DNA of 64,000 bases, from assembly GCA_039989895.1 (NCBI GenBank), contig JBDXGY010000005.1, positions 62,001 to 126,000 on the forward strand. Direction: 5' to 3'. The stretch comes from Hyphomicrobiales bacterium (GTDB lineage: Bacteria; Pseudomonadota; Alphaproteobacteria; Rhizobiales; JACESI01). The position numbers and the translations under genes were made by a program. This document shows, piece by piece, positions 44,189 to 53,979 of this stretch. The notes beneath the pieces were generated by a model that was not told the origin of the DNA, ran no database searches, and saw only the letters and a program-made list of their open reading frames with translations. The stretch's first letter is position 1. Every line of letters begins with the position of its first letter.

Positions 44189-45187
44189 ATGAGTGAAAAT
44201 GCACGCGTGCTTATAGTCGATGATGATGAGCGTTTGTTGAATGCTATCAAGCGTACGCTGCGGAAAGATTTTGATTTAACCGTAGCCCTTGGCGCACAAG
44301 AAGCCCTCAAAATTTTAAAAACAAGCAAACCCTTTGAGGTTGTGGTCAGCGACCAGAATATGCCTGACATGAAGGGTGTCGACTTTTTGAATGAGGTTGA
44401 AAAAAAATGGCCCTCAGTCGTGCGCATCATGCTGACTGGTAACAACGATCAAGATACGGCCGCTTCAGCCATTAACACTGGTAAAATTTTTCGCTTTCTA
44501 ACCAAGCCTTGTGAACAAAAAACACTTGCCGCAGCCATCAATGACGGCGTGAACCACCATCATTTGCTGATGGCCGAAAAGCGCCTTCTCCAGCATACAT
44601 TGGCTGGTTGCATCAAGGCGTTAACCGATATGTTAGCACTGGCAAAACCCGATATATTTCATCGTTCATCAGACATACGCCGATGGGCGGAAAAAGTGGC
44701 TGATCATTTAGAAATCAACAAAACATGGGAATTGGACCTTGCCGCCATGTTCAGCTATCTAGGTTATGTCACAATACCAGATCATCTTATTCGTAAGCAC
44801 CTGTTTCTTGCGCCCCTTGAAGAAGACGAACAAAAGCTCATCCGCGAGGCACCCGGAGTTGCACGCGGTTTCATTCAAAATATTCCTAAAATGGAAGCCG
44901 TCTCGGAGATCGTTTATTATAGCCGCAAGGGCTTTGATGGCACTGGGTATCCCTATGAAAACAGATGGGGGGAAGATTTGCCCATAACATCGCGTATATT
45001 AAACGCTTTACTTACCTTGTCCGATCTAACCGTTCCCGACAATCCATCATTCGATATAGCCTTCGCACGCTTAAAAAAACACGAAGAGCGCTATGATCCT
45101 AAAATTCTCAAAACAATCGAGAAAGTTCTGCATGACGATGAGGCATTTTCGTCTCATACAGAGAAAGAAACTGCGGCAACGGGGTGA
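44189..45187 (+). CDS. Receiver - degenerate HD-GYP domain protein
   Basis: 332 residues. Receiver domain with Asp11-Asp13 and phospho-acceptor Asp55 (VVSDQNMPDM), MLTGNND and FRFLTKPC. The C-terminal half follows the HD-GYP plan (FHRSSDIRRWAEKVADHL, AMFSYLGYVTIPDHLI, RKGFDGTGYPY) but the HD pair is replaced by Ser-Tyr and the HHE positions by Tyr-Ser-Arg, so metal ligands for c-di-GMP cleavage are lacking. Likely a c-di-GMP sensor or protein-interaction output. Divergent from the HATPase hybrid by 181 bp. Confidence 0.82.
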   Translation: MSENARVLIVDDDERLLNAIKRTLRKDFDLTVALGAQEALKILKTSKPFEVVVSDQNMPDMKGVDFLNEVEKKWPSVVRIMLTGNNDQDTAASAINTGKIFRFLTKPCEQKTLAAAINDGVNHHHLLMAEKRLLQHTLAGCIKALTDMLALAKPDIFHRSSDIRRWAEKVADHLEINKTWELDLAAMFSYLGYVTIPDHLIRKHLFLAPLEEDEQKLIREAPGVARGFIQNIPKMEAVSEIVYYSRKGFDGTGYPYENRWGEDLPITSRILNALLTLSDLTVPDNPSFDIAFARLKKHEERYDPKILKTIEKVLHDDEAFSSHTEKETAATG

Positions 45188-45349
45188 TTATAATAATCAC
45201 TTAAACTTACAGACACACAGACAGACAGTTGAATAATTTTCTTGGAACTAATTATTTTTTTGACTACACTGTCTTATCTGCTACTTTAAGTGGACAAATA
45301 AGCAAAGAATGTCTGCTTTATGATGTGCAATATTTGGAGGAGAACGACA

Positions 45350-45451
45350 ATGAAAACATGGACAAAACCAGTTATGAATAGTGTCAATGCCGGTTTCGAA
45401 ATTTCTCGTTACTTGCCTGCAGAACTCGGGTCCTGCAAAACTAAAAAATAA
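45350..45451 (+). CDS. pqqA: PqqA, precursor peptide of pyrroloquinoline quinone
   Basis: 33-residue peptide beginning MKTWTKPVMNSVNAGFEISR and ending in Leu-Pro-Ala-Glu-Leu...Lys-Lys. Contains the Glu17 and Tyr21 (FEISRY) that PqqE joins to make PQQ. Shine-Dalgarno GGAGGAG precedes the ATG. It lies 112 bp before pqqB. Too short for standard ORF lists but unmistakable. Confidence 0.97.
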   Translation: MKTWTKPVMNSVNAGFEISRYLPAELGSCKTKK

Positions 45452-45563
45452 TCATAACACTTTGAATTTTAAGTTTATTAGGTGAGGTGATACGCAAAGT
45501 ATTGCCTTGCTTTTCATTTGGCTGACCGCTCTTTTTTGATCGTTCAAACAATGAGTTTGTTCT

Positions 45564-46502
45564 ATGCGTATTGGTATAATCGGCTCTGCTGCAGGTGGCG
45601 GATTTCCGCAGTGGAATTGCAACGCCCCGCTTAGCAAGGCTGTTCGTGCGGGTCAGGCTGGATTCCTCAAACGAACACAATCAAGCATTGCCGTCACGCA
45701 TGATTCCAAAAAATGGGCGCTATTTAATGCCTCGCCTGATATTCGCGAACAAATAGCAGCATATCCCGCCCTGTCCCCTGCTCCAGACGCACCTTTACGT
45801 TCTACACCGATTGCCTGTGTGGTTTTAACCAATGCGGACGTTGATCACATTGCAGGCCTCTTGACCCTGCGCGAGCGCGAGCCTTTCGTGCTTTATGCAA
45901 CCAAACGGGTCATGGACGTTTTGGATGCAAATCCAATCTTTCGGGTTCTCAATCCCGACTATGTCGAACGCAGGTTATTAGCGCTTAATGAGACCATTAG
46001 TCTGGAGGGACCAGATGGTCCCATTGGTATTTCCATTGAAACATTTGCGGTCCCGGGCAAAGTCGCCCTCTTCATGGAAAATGAAGGAGCGGCGGAGAAA
46101 AACTTTGGAACGGAGGAAGGCGACACAATTGGCCTTCGGGTGTTTGATTCCAATAAGGAAGACTCAAGTTTTTTCTATATTCCTGGCTGCGCCGCCATTG
46201 ATGCCCCGCTTCGCTCTCGTCTCACCGACAGCAATTGTCTTTTATTTGACGGCACCGTTTTTACTGACACTGAGATGCATGAGACGGGCGTCGGCGCAAA
46301 AACTGGTAGCCGCATGGGGCATATGTATATCTCTGGCGCAGGAGGTTCTATGGCTGAGCTGGCATCTCTCAATATTGCGCGGCGCGTTTATGTTCACATC
46401 AACAACACGAACCCCATCCTTCAAGAGGGAAGCGACGCCGAAATTGAAGTGTTGAAACAGGGCTGGGAAATCTCTTTTGATGGTATGGAGATATATCTAT
46501 GA
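45564..46502 (+). CDS. pqqB: PqqB, metallo-hydrolase-like PQQ synthesis protein
   Basis: 312 residues. Beta-lactamase-fold protein: SAAGGGFPQWNCNAP at the N-terminus and TNADVDHIAGLL, the metal-binding motif. PqqB hydroxylates or processes the tyrosine part of the PqqA-derived intermediate. Overlaps pqqC by 4 bp (ATGA). Confidence 0.96.
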   Translation: MRIGIIGSAAGGGFPQWNCNAPLSKAVRAGQAGFLKRTQSSIAVTHDSKKWALFNASPDIREQIAAYPALSPAPDAPLRSTPIACVVLTNADVDHIAGLLTLREREPFVLYATKRVMDVLDANPIFRVLNPDYVERRLLALNETISLEGPDGPIGISIETFAVPGKVALFMENEGAAEKNFGTEEGDTIGLRVFDSNKEDSSFFYIPGCAAIDAPLRSRLTDSNCLLFDGTVFTDTEMHETGVGAKTGSRMGHMYISGAGGSMAELASLNIARRVYVHINNTNPILQEGSDAEIEVLKQGWEISFDGMEIYL

Positions 46503-47263
46503 CCCTTCAGCGTCATACAAAACTCGAACGCCCCCTCACCCGTGATGAATTTGATGCAGCACTTCGCGGTGTTCTAACAGAACGATATCACAATCTTCAT
46601 CCGTTTCATAAATTGATGAATGCAGGCGAACTTACCCTTGGTCAGATGCAGGCTTGGGCGCTGAACCGCTATTGTTATCAATATATTATTCCGAAAAAAG
46701 ACGCGATCATTCTCTCTCGTTCAGACGATCCACTCTTTCGACGTGAATGGCGGAAACGCATGATTGACCACGATGGTGAAGAAGGAAGCGACAATCAAGG
46801 TGGTCTTAACCGCTGGATTAAGCTTGCAGAAGGCGTCAATCTTGATGCGGATTTGGTGATCTCTCGCTCTCAAGCTCTTCCTGCAACGCGGTTTGCGACT
46901 GGGAACTACATCGACCTTGTATCAGAAAATTCAATGCTCATTGCGGTCGCTTCGTCGTTGACTGAGCTTTTCTCGCCCATCGCAATTGGCGAACGGGTAC
47001 CTGCCATGCTGGCACGCTATGATTATATCAACGAAAATACTTTGGCCTATTTCACACCGCGCTTGAAACAAGCGCCACGTGATGCAGAATTCACACTGGA
47101 GCTTGTCAAAGATTGGGCCACAACACCTGAAGCGCAAAGTGAAGCTATTGATGCGCTTATCGCAAAATGTGATATCCTCTGGGCCATGTTGGACGCTCTC
47201 TATCATGCCTATGTTTCACCCGGCCATATACCGCCGGGGGCTTTTGTGCCGGCAGAAGCATAG
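46499..47263 (+). CDS. pqqC: PqqC, pyrroloquinoline-quinone synthase
   Basis: 254 residues, TENA/THI-4 helical fold. Catalyses the last eight-electron oxidation and ring closure to PQQ without cofactor. Seen: YHNLHPFHKLMNAGEL, QAWALNRYCYQYIIPKKDAI, RMIDHDGEEGSDNQGG and SLTELFSPIAIGERVPAML. Normal length. Coupled to pqqB by overlap and 4 bp before pqqD. Confidence 0.97.
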   Translation: MTLQRHTKLERPLTRDEFDAALRGVLTERYHNLHPFHKLMNAGELTLGQMQAWALNRYCYQYIIPKKDAIILSRSDDPLFRREWRKRMIDHDGEEGSDNQGGLNRWIKLAEGVNLDADLVISRSQALPATRFATGNYIDLVSENSMLIAVASSLTELFSPIAIGERVPAMLARYDYINENTLAYFTPRLKQAPRDAEFTLELVKDWATTPEAQSEAIDALIAKCDILWAMLDALYHAYVSPGHIPPGAFVPAEA

Positions 47264-47267
47264 AGTC

Positions 47268-47573
47268 ATGCAGACAACGCGCACCCGTATACTCATTCAA
47301 AATACCACGCGCCCTGTGTTGCGAGGCCATGTTCACATGCACTATAATGAATTGCGCGAGGCCCATGCTGTTCTCGCACCTGAACATGTTTATTGGCCCG
47401 ATGACATCAGCGTTGCAATTTTAAAAAAACTGGATGGCGTGCGAGACGTCGCAACAATCATTGACGAACTTGCCAGCGATTATGCCGCGCCCGTTGATGC
47501 GGTTGGTGCGGATATACGGGAATTTTTACAAACTTGGGCAGATGAACGGCTGATAACCGAGGTGCTATCATGA
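47268..47573 (+). CDS. pqqD: PqqD, PqqA-binding chaperone
   Basis: 101 residues from ATG 47268, 4 bp after pqqC. RRE-type winged helix that delivers PqqA to PqqE. Visible: RPVLRGHVHMHYNELREAHA, VLAPEHVYWPD and IIDELASDY. The start of the open frame at 47079 is inside pqqC and is not real. Overlaps pqqE by 4 bp. Confidence 0.94.
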   Translation: MQTTRTRILIQNTTRPVLRGHVHMHYNELREAHAVLAPEHVYWPDDISVAILKKLDGVRDVATIIDELASDYAAPVDAVGADIREFLQTWADERLITEVLS

Positions 47574-48667
47574 GCGAGCCAGATGTCACCATTGGGCTAC
47601 CCATCGGGATGTTGGCTGAGCTTACGCATCGCTGTCCTTTACAATGCCCCTATTGTTCTAATCCAGCAAAACTTCTTAAAGCCAATTTAGAACTTTCAGA
47701 ACAAGACTGGTGTCGTGTGTTTGAGGAAGCCGCTGATCTTGGGGTTTTGCAAATGCATCTTTCCGGTGGTGAACCAACCTTGCGCCGCGACTTAGAGCGC
47801 CTCATCAAAACGCTTTCAAACCGCGGCGTTTATACCAATCTGATTACGGCGGGCGTCATGGTTGGTAAGGACAGGCTTTCAAGTCTCGCTGATGCTGGAT
47901 TGGAACATGTGCAACTGTCCATTCAAGGGGCCAATGCTGAGACCACCGAGTTGATTGGCAACTTTAAAGGTGGCTTTGAACAAAAACTTGAAACCGCCAA
48001 ACATACCCGTGCGCTCGGATTGCCGCTCACCATCAACGCACCGATCCACCGCCATAATATCGATCAGGTGGAAGACTTTATTCAATTGGCGCTGGACCTT
48101 GACGCAGAGCGTATAGAGATCGCCAATGTGCAATATTACGGCTGGGCTTATCTCAACCGCCCAGCCCTGATGCCGGAGCGCGACAAGATTGAAAGACAAG
48201 TTGAGATTGTTGAAAAAGCCCGCAAAGCCTTACGTGGCATTTTAACCATCGATTTCGTGACACCCGACTATTATGCCGATTATCCCAAACCTTGCATGGG
48301 TGGCTGGGGGTCGGATGCATTGGTTGTCACTCCACAAGGCAAGGTCTTGCCGTGTCATGCCGCAGAAACGATTCCTAACTTGAGCTTTGATAATGTGAAG
48401 GATAAATCTTTGCAGAAAATATGGACCACATCGTCTGCATTCAACGCCTATCGGGGCACAGACTGGATGCAAGAGCCTTGTCGATCTTGCCCGCGCAAAG
48501 AACTTGATTTTGGCGGCTGTCGCTGTCAAGCAATGGCACTGGTGGGCGATGCAAGCGCCACGGACCCCGCTTGCATGTTGTCATCGCATCACGATAAAAT
48601 GGGAGAGCTGGCCGTTACCAATGCAACACAGATCAACACAGAATTTGTCTATCGACGCATATCATAA
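47570..48667 (+). CDS. pqqE: PqqE, radical SAM enzyme of PQQ synthesis
   Basis: 365 residues. Crosslinks Glu and Tyr of PqqA. Radical SAM motif CPLQCPYC near 25-32 (Cx3Cx2C) and SGGEPTLR; the C-terminal SPASM cysteines include PCHAAETIPN, PCRSCPRKELDFGGCRCQAM and a later C. Normal length. Ends the pqq operon (A-B-C-D-E); no PQQ-dependent dehydrogenase is in the window. Confidence 0.97.
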   Translation: MSEPDVTIGLPIGMLAELTHRCPLQCPYCSNPAKLLKANLELSEQDWCRVFEEAADLGVLQMHLSGGEPTLRRDLERLIKTLSNRGVYTNLITAGVMVGKDRLSSLADAGLEHVQLSIQGANAETTELIGNFKGGFEQKLETAKHTRALGLPLTINAPIHRHNIDQVEDFIQLALDLDAERIEIANVQYYGWAYLNRPALMPERDKIERQVEIVEKARKALRGILTIDFVTPDYYADYPKPCMGGWGSDALVVTPQGKVLPCHAAETIPNLSFDNVKDKSLQKIWTTSSAFNAYRGTDWMQEPCRSCPRKELDFGGCRCQAMALVGDASATDPACMLSSHHDKMGELAVTNATQINTEFVYRRIS

Positions 48668-48759
48668 CCAACTTCTTTTATGTTAGTGAGCCGCAACTGG
48701 ATTTATGAAAGAGCTATTGTGATGAAAAAAGACCCCTTCTTCTGTTTTGATGGCGCGCG

Positions 48760-49656
48760 ATGACCGACACTTTACCTATTGATATTGAAGACAAAAAAAA
48801 ACAAGCCGAAACTTGGTTTCAAACATTGCGCGATCAAATTTGCGCAAGCTTAGAAACGCTGGAAGACAGTGTCGATTTAGGCCAAGATGACATTGCAGCA
48901 GGACGCTTTGAGCGGACGCCATGGGAGCGCACAGACCACACAGGCGCTAAGGGCGGTGGCGGCGTTATGTCGATGATGCATGGTCGCTTGTTTGAAAAAG
49001 TCGGCGTTCATTGCTCGAGTGTCCACGGCGAATTTTCTCCAGAATTTCGCGACCAAATACCAGGCGCTTCAGAAGACCCGCGGTTTTGGGCATCTGGTAT
49101 TTCGTTGATCGCCCATCCGTGGAATCCAAATATTCCAGCCGTTCACATGAACACCCGCATGGTGGTGACGACCAAACAATGGTTTGGTGGAGGCGCTGAT
49201 CTAACTCCCGTTTTAGATCGACGTCGCACACAAGAAGACCCAGACACAAAAGACTTTCACGCCGCCATGGAAAAGAGTGTCGAAGCGCATCAAAACATCA
49301 TCTCTTACCCGCGCATCAAAGAATGGTGTGAAGAATATTTTTATCTACCCCATCGCGATGAACCGCGCGGGGTTGGCGGCATTTTTTATGACCGTCACAA
49401 TTCTGGTGACTGGGATAAAGATTTTGCCATGACGCAGGATGTTGGCCGCGGTTTTCTTGATATCTATCCAAAGCTCGTTACCCGCAACATGAACACGCCT
49501 TGGAGCGATGCCGACCGCGAGGAACAACTTATCCGGCGCGGACGCTATGTTGAGTATAATCTACTTTATGACCGGGGCACTATTTTTGGCCTGAAGACGG
49601 GCGGCAATGTAGCCTCCATCCTCTCCTCGCTGCCACCAGAAGTGAAATGGCCATAG
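48760..49656 (+). CDS. hemF: Oxygen-dependent coproporphyrinogen III oxidase
   Basis: 298 residues. Converts coproporphyrinogen III to protoporphyrinogen IX with O2 in heme synthesis. Conserved: [71 protein letters not shown] and [15 protein letters not shown]. Cytosolic. Convergent with the CCA-adding enzyme, with stops one base apart. Confidence 0.97.
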   Translation: MTDTLPIDIEDKKKQAETWFQTLRDQICASLETLEDSVDLGQDDIAAGRFERTPWERTDHTGAKGGGGVMSMMHGRLFEKVGVHCSSVHGEFSPEFRDQIPGASEDPRFWASGISLIAHPWNPNIPAVHMNTRMVVTTKQWFGGGADLTPVLDRRRTQEDPDTKDFHAAMEKSVEAHQNIISYPRIKEWCEEYFYLPHRDEPRGVGGIFYDRHNSGDWDKDFAMTQDVGRGFLDIYPKLVTRNMNTPWSDADREEQLIRRGRYVEYNLLYDRGTIFGLKTGGNVASILSSLPPEVKWP

Positions 49657-50895
49657 CTAAAGCAAATCAAGCAGCGCTTTCTTGGTCAGCGTAAAATCAC
49701 TCTCAATCCATAGAGTTTCGAGTTCAGCCAACTTGGCGCCTATTTCTGGTCCTGCGGCCATACCCTTTTTCTTGAGGTCAGCACCCGCAACGGGTAATTG
49801 CGGCCTCGTCCATGATCCTGCAACTGCTATCAGGGCGAGGATGCGCTCTGCTCCCTCTTCTTCTTTGGTAAGCCGCTTAGCATATTCGTGTGCTAAAGCA
49901 TCCACGATGGCCGATGGCTTGCCGCGATATAACACTTTAGAAAATTCTGAATCGCTTAAATCAACATAGGTTTTCGCGAGCGCGCTTTCTTGTGTCCAAT
50001 CAACAAGCTGTGCCCGTTCGGCATTGGATAGTTTCAATCGATCTGCAACACCATGCACTACGTCATCTGCCGGACGCAGCATGGCCTGAAGGCGGCGCAT
50101 GGGATCAATCTCCCAATCTTGGTCGCGTTCTGCGGCCAGCATCCAGTGAAACTGATCAAGACCCCAGTTTTCAGATAATATGACATTCAGCACTTCTGTC
50201 GTCCGCATCCATAAAATGGCACGCTCAGGATCGCGGGCACGCAAGATTTTTTTAAGCTCACTCCAAACTCGCTCAACAGAAAGCCCTTCAAGCCCCGCTT
50301 TCGTGCGCACAACGGCGCGCATTCCATCGCGGTTTGGTCGACCTGCGCCATACCATGCGAAGAAACGAAAAAAGCGCAAAGCACGGAGATAATCCTCAGT
50401 AATGCGGATTTCCGCGTCGCCAATGAATCGTATTTCACGGTGCACTAAATCGGCATAACCACCAATTGGATCATGCACATCGCCATTTATGTCAATCGAC
50501 AAGGCATTCATTGTAAAATCACGCCGCTCGGCATCTTTAACCCAATCGCGGCCAAATTCTACAATCGCATGGCGACCGTCTGTTTTGATGTCTTCTCGAA
50601 GCGTTGTCACCTCAAAAGGCTTGCTCTCAACAATCACGGTGACTGTGCCATGATCAATCCCTGTTGGCACAACTTTAAAGCCAGAAGCTTCTGCCATTTT
50701 GGTCACTTTATCCGGCGTTGCTGTCGTCGCACAATCAATGTCACCAATCTCTTCACCCAGCAGTGCATCGCGCACCGCACCGCCAATTATGCGTGTTTCC
50801 TCGCCCTCAGCATTAAGTACCGTAAGTAAAGTTTTGAGCGCTGGCTCATCAAGCCAAGAACGGTTCACAAGATGGGGTTCCATTAATTCGTCCAT
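49657..50895 (-). CDS. CCA-adding / poly(A) polymerase-type tRNA nucleotidyltransferase
   Basis: 412 residues. Class II nucleotidyltransferase: GGAVRDALLGEEIGDIDCAT holds the GG and DxD motifs, followed by GIDHGTVTVI and the RRDFTMNALSID box. The C-terminal two thirds form the helical RNA-binding part (ITEDYLRALRFFRFFAWYG). Adds or repairs the CCA end of tRNAs. Same operon direction as the NUDIX and DUF1285 genes, an order common in Rhizobiales. Confidence 0.94.
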   Translation of the reverse strand: MDELMEPHLVNRSWLDEPALKTLLTVLNAEGEETRIIGGAVRDALLGEEIGDIDCATTATPDKVTKMAEASGFKVVPTGIDHGTVTVIVESKPFEVTTLREDIKTDGRHAIVEFGRDWVKDAERRDFTMNALSIDINGDVHDPIGGYADLVHREIRFIGDAEIRITEDYLRALRFFRFFAWYGAGRPNRDGMRAVVRTKAGLEGLSVERVWSELKKILRARDPERAILWMRTTEVLNVILSENWGLDQFHWMLAAERDQDWEIDPMRRLQAMLRPADDVVHGVADRLKLSNAERAQLVDWTQESALAKTYVDLSDSEFSKVLYRGKPSAIVDALAHEYAKRLTKEEEGAERILALIAVAGSWTRPQLPVAGADLKKKGMAAGPEIGAKLAELETLWIESDFTLTKKALLDLL

Positions 50896-50919
50896 AATAT
50901 CTCACTCAGGCTTGTCGCC

Positions 50920-51576
50920 TTATCTTTCATAATGTTTTTGAACAGGAAATTCAGGATAGAGAGTTTCATAAAGCAATCGAATAATCCCCGCTGTTACCCC
51001 CCAAATACGCCAATCAGTTTCACCGTCATTATAGGGCATCTCGTAATAAAACCGGGAACTACCTTTCCAAAGAATAAAATCATGAGCGTGATTTTCAGGG
51101 TTCATCAAAAAAGAAAACGGTACTTCAAAAGCAGCCTCTACCTCATTTGCATCCAGAGTGAAAGAGGCAGGCGGCGTTACTTTGGCGATAACGGGTACCA
51201 CGCGGAAGCCAGATCCTGTGATATAGGCATCCAAAAACCCCAAAGGTGTGATGTTTTCAACGGGCAAACCAATTTCTTCCATCGCCTCACGCGAGGCCGT
51301 TGAGATGGGCCCCTCGTCCACGGCCTCAACCTTACCGCCAGGAAATCCGATCTGACCGCCATGGTTTTTCAAATGTTTTGGACGCATGTTGAGTAAGGTT
51401 GTCAGCCCTTCAGGGCGTTCTATCACGGAGAACAAAACCGCTGCCTCACGGAAAGAGTCATAATGATTTCGTACATCAGGATTGAGGATAAGGTCGCCTT
51501 TATCTTGAAGGCCTTCCGGCCTTTGATGTAAATGACGCTTAGTGCGCTCAATAAAATCATCATCATGGGAAAACAT
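50920..51576 (-). CDS. NUDIX hydrolase, CoA pyrophosphatase type
   Basis: 218 residues. NUDIX box GGKVEAVDEGPISTASREAM then EEIGLP; before it HGGQIGFPGGK, the signature of the CoA/coenzyme A diphosphatase branch (NudL, NUDT7). Splits CoA to 4'-phosphopantetheine and adenosine 3',5'-bisphosphate. 24 bp before the CCA-adding gene, 5 bp after DUF1285. Confidence 0.9.
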   Translation of the reverse strand: MFSHDDDFIERTKRHLHQRPEGLQDKGDLILNPDVRNHYDSFREAAVLFSVIERPEGLTTLLNMRPKHLKNHGGQIGFPGGKVEAVDEGPISTASREAMEEIGLPVENITPLGFLDAYITGSGFRVVPVIAKVTPPASFTLDANEVEAAFEVPFSFLMNPENHAHDFILWKGSSRFYYEMPYNDGETDWRIWGVTAGIIRLLYETLYPEFPVQKHYER

Positions 51577-51581
51577 TAGAC

Positions 51582-52214
51582 TTAATCCGCCTCACTCAAG
51601 CGATCGAGTTCGTCTTGGCGCATGATAGCAAAGAAAATGTTGCGACTTGTGACGCCAAACATATCAACGCCGTCAACAGTGCGTGTTTCGCCCAAATCAA
51701 CAAGTTGATAGAGTAGTGGCCGCGCAAGCAGCGCATCGAGCCGTCCGCGCACATGCACATAAGGTTTCACACCTTCCGTCTTATCTTCATCATCAAAGCG
51801 CAAAGGGTGACCGTCACCCACTTCCACCACATCACCAACATTCGTGCGTAGGGTCAAAGCCTGCACGCCCGCTTCTTCATGCACCGTCATTTCAACGGCG
51901 ACAAATGGCGCGTCATCGACTTGAATACCGATTTTTTCTACCGGCGTTACCAGATAGGTCTTACCGTCTTCATCTTTGCGCAACACTGTTGAAAACAAAC
52001 GCACCAGTGCTTCGCGGCCAATTGGTGTCCCCATATAATACCAAAGCCCATCGCGCGCGATACGCATATCAAGATCACCACAGAACGGTGGGTTCCACTT
52101 CTCCACGGGTGGCATACCAGAGCCCGCATATTTAGCACGCGAAAGCAAAGCCTCTAAGCCGCCAGAAATCTCACCGCCATCAATTGAGGCTACTGGTTTA
52201 GTGTCATCAGTCAT
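51582..52214 (-). CDS. DUF1285 family protein
   Basis: 210 residues. WNPPFCGDLDMRIARDGLWY and YMGTPIGREALVRLFSTVLR with LVTPVEKIGIQVDDAPF are the DUF1285 core. Structural work on the family shows a two-domain beta fold, with function unknown. First gene of the trio with NUDIX and the CCA-adding enzyme. Confidence 0.88.
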   Translation of the reverse strand: MTDDTKPVASIDGGEISGGLEALLSRAKYAGSGMPPVEKWNPPFCGDLDMRIARDGLWYYMGTPIGREALVRLFSTVLRKDEDGKTYLVTPVEKIGIQVDDAPFVAVEMTVHEEAGVQALTLRTNVGDVVEVGDGHPLRFDDEDKTEGVKPYVHVRGRLDALLARPLLYQLVDLGETRTVDGVDMFGVTSRNIFFAIMRQDELDRLSEAD

Positions 52215-52341
52215 ACCTACTATGTAGCCTGTCTTTTGCGATGCGCAAACAATGGATTATTTTTGACGCTAGGACTGCCTTTGATCAGCGCACTTTTGTT
52301 CTCACACGGGTTACTTTCTACTAAAACGGCCCAAACCAGCA

Positions 52342-52356
52342 TTAACCCAAAGTTAA
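52342..52356. promoter_or_regulatory. CtrA-like half-perfect box
   Basis: TTAACCCAAAGTTAA fits TTAA-N7-TTAA. It lies 127 bp upstream of DUF1285's start and 127 bp before the J-domain gene, in the shared divergent region; which gene it would control is open. Confidence 0.35.
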
Positions 52357-52482
52357 GATTTCGCAGCAGCGCAACGAGAATTTCTCTATATTAAACTCAC
52401 ACGCCCTTACATTAAGGCGGCGGATAAATTTAATCATTGCCAATACTGTATTGGATATAAGAGTGCGCGATTGGAGTAATTG

Positions 52483-52941
52483 ATGTTCGGTAATGCTGAG
52501 AAAACGGCAAAGGTTTCCCTCCGAATGTTTGATGAAGAAATAATCATCGGCGATATAATTATGGGGCAAAGCACCTCACTAGAAGGTATTTTATCCAAAG
52601 ACACCGCTTTTCTTGAAATTGCGATGAACAACGGTGAGCGTCAATTCGTTGCTAAGAGTAAAATCGTTAGTATCAATCCGAAAAAGCCTCTGAAGAAGCC
52701 TGTTCTTACCAATCCAATAAATACGAATGACGCCGATGCATATAAGATATTAGGTGTCGCGCAGGATTGTACATTTGATGAAGCAAAAGCGGCCTATCAC
52801 GCACTCGTCAAGACCTATCACCCAGACTCGTTGGCTGGTCAAACATTGCCTCCAGAAGTTGAACAGTACATGTCGAATATGTTGCGCCAAGTAATCAGCG
52901 CCTTTGAAGACGTCAGTACAAAAAAGCACGTAGCAGCTTAA
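52483..52941 (+). CDS. J-domain protein
   Basis: 152 residues from ATG 52483 (GGAG at 52473). The N-terminal ~75 residues are a beta-rich domain of unknown role (MFDEEIIIGDIIMGQSTSLE), and the C-terminal half is a J domain (DAYKILGVAQDCTFDEAKAA; YHPDSL with the HPD triad). The order is inverse to DnaJ, with J at the C-terminus, as in small DjlA-like or Hsp70-recruiting cochaperones. Client unknown. Confidence 0.82.
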   Translation: MFGNAEKTAKVSLRMFDEEIIIGDIIMGQSTSLEGILSKDTAFLEIAMNNGERQFVAKSKIVSINPKKPLKKPVLTNPINTNDADAYKILGVAQDCTFDEAKAAYHALVKTYHPDSLAGQTLPPEVEQYMSNMLRQVISAFEDVSTKKHVAA

Positions 52942-52977
52942 CAACAATCAGTTGGGCGCAATGATACTCAGCAAGTT

Positions 52978-53979
52978 TTAATGTGGCTTCAATATAATTT
53001 TTGGCGCCATCACACGACCCGCTTTCAAGTCCTCGAAAGCTGTGGCTCCGGCATCAAGCGGGCGCAAATCTAGCCAATCTAAAGAACCCAATCTACCATC
53101 AAAGATTGCCTCTGCTGTGTCCTTAAAATCGGCCATTGTATAAGTGTATGTGCCAATAAAAGTAATCTCATGCAGGGTAAGCCGTCGAACATCAATACCG
53201 CCGGAAGCCTCACCCAAACCGATATGAGCAATCACACCGCCCGGGGTGGCGCGCGCTGATGCGGTCTCGCGGGTTGCTTTGTAACCAACCCCATCAACAA
53301 TCAGATCAAAGGTCTCATCAGGTTTGAGCATCTCAGGCCCTATGACGGTCAACTCAGAGTTTTCATTCATAAATGATTGGCGCTCAGCGTTTGGCTCGAT
53401 CACGGTTACATCATGAAGACCTTGAGCTTTTGCCGATAGCGCTGCACCAGTACCAATCGCACCACCACCCAGCACCAAAACACGAATCTGTGCTCTAGGA
53501 ATATGCGCTACAGCATTTCTAGCTAAGCGCACGGCATGCCAGCCGCATGCAACCGGTTCTGTCAATGAGGCCTTATCAAAAGAAATATGATCAGGAACAG
53601 TGACGAGGTTTTGGCGAGGCATTTTCAAATATTGCGCGAAGGCACCTTCACGCGGTGGCATAGAAATAATCTGCCGCTTGGCGCAAAGGTTTTCCTGACC
53701 GCGTTTACAAGCCGCGCATTCCATGCATGTCACCAATGGATTAACCGTGACACGCCGCCCTTCTTCCGCTTTCGAGACCACAATGCCTGCCGCCTCATGG
53801 CCAAGCACCAAGGGCGCTGGACGTCGATCATCATGACCAAGATAGGCGTGCATATCGGAGCCACAAATACCAACACTTTCAACACGAATGAGGACCTCAT
53901 CAGCCTGAAGGTCAGGCTTTGGATCATCCACATCCATGAAGGCAACAGAATTAGGACCTGTGTAAACGAGTGCTTTCAT
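52978..53979 (-). CDS. Zinc-dependent alcohol dehydrogenase (MDR)
   Basis: 333 residues. Catalytic zinc: GICGSDMHAYLGHDDRR and GHEAAG; structural zinc: CMECAACKRGQENLC; Rossmann VLVLGGGAIGTGAAL. Resembles sorbitol/threonine dehydrogenases. Overlaps the SDR stop by 4 bp, so the two form one operon. In dihydroxypropanesulfonate (DHPS) users an SDR plus a zinc dehydrogenase (HpsO/HpsP) interconvert the DHPS enantiomers; the neighbouring hpsN-like gene makes this plausible, but the substrate is inferred. Confidence 0.82.
   Translation of the reverse strand: MKALVYTGPNSVAFMDVDDPKPDLQADEVLIRVESVGICGSDMHAYLGHDDRRPAPLVLGHEAAGIVVSKAEEGRRVTVNPLVTCMECAACKRGQENLCAKRQIISMPPREGAFAQYLKMPRQNLVTVPDHISFDKASLTEPVACGWHAVRLARNAVAHIPRAQIRVLVLGGGAIGTGAALSAKAQGLHDVTVIEPNAERQSFMNENSELTVIGPEMLKPDETFDLIVDGVGYKATRETASARATPGGVIAHIGLGEASGGIDVRRLTLHEITFIGTYTYTMADFKDTAEAIFDGRLGSLDWLDLRPLDAGATAFEDLKAGRVMAPKIILKPH

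Noticed and set aside
44008-44445. N-terminal extension of the receiver-HATPase frame
   Set aside because: The frame stays open to 44445, but a strong GGAGGTAA sits just before ATG 44007 and the extension is antisense to the next gene and not protein-like.
47079-47267. Long upstream part of the pqqD frame
   Set aside because: It runs inside pqqC; the conserved PqqD sequence begins at ATG 47268, 4 bp after pqqC.
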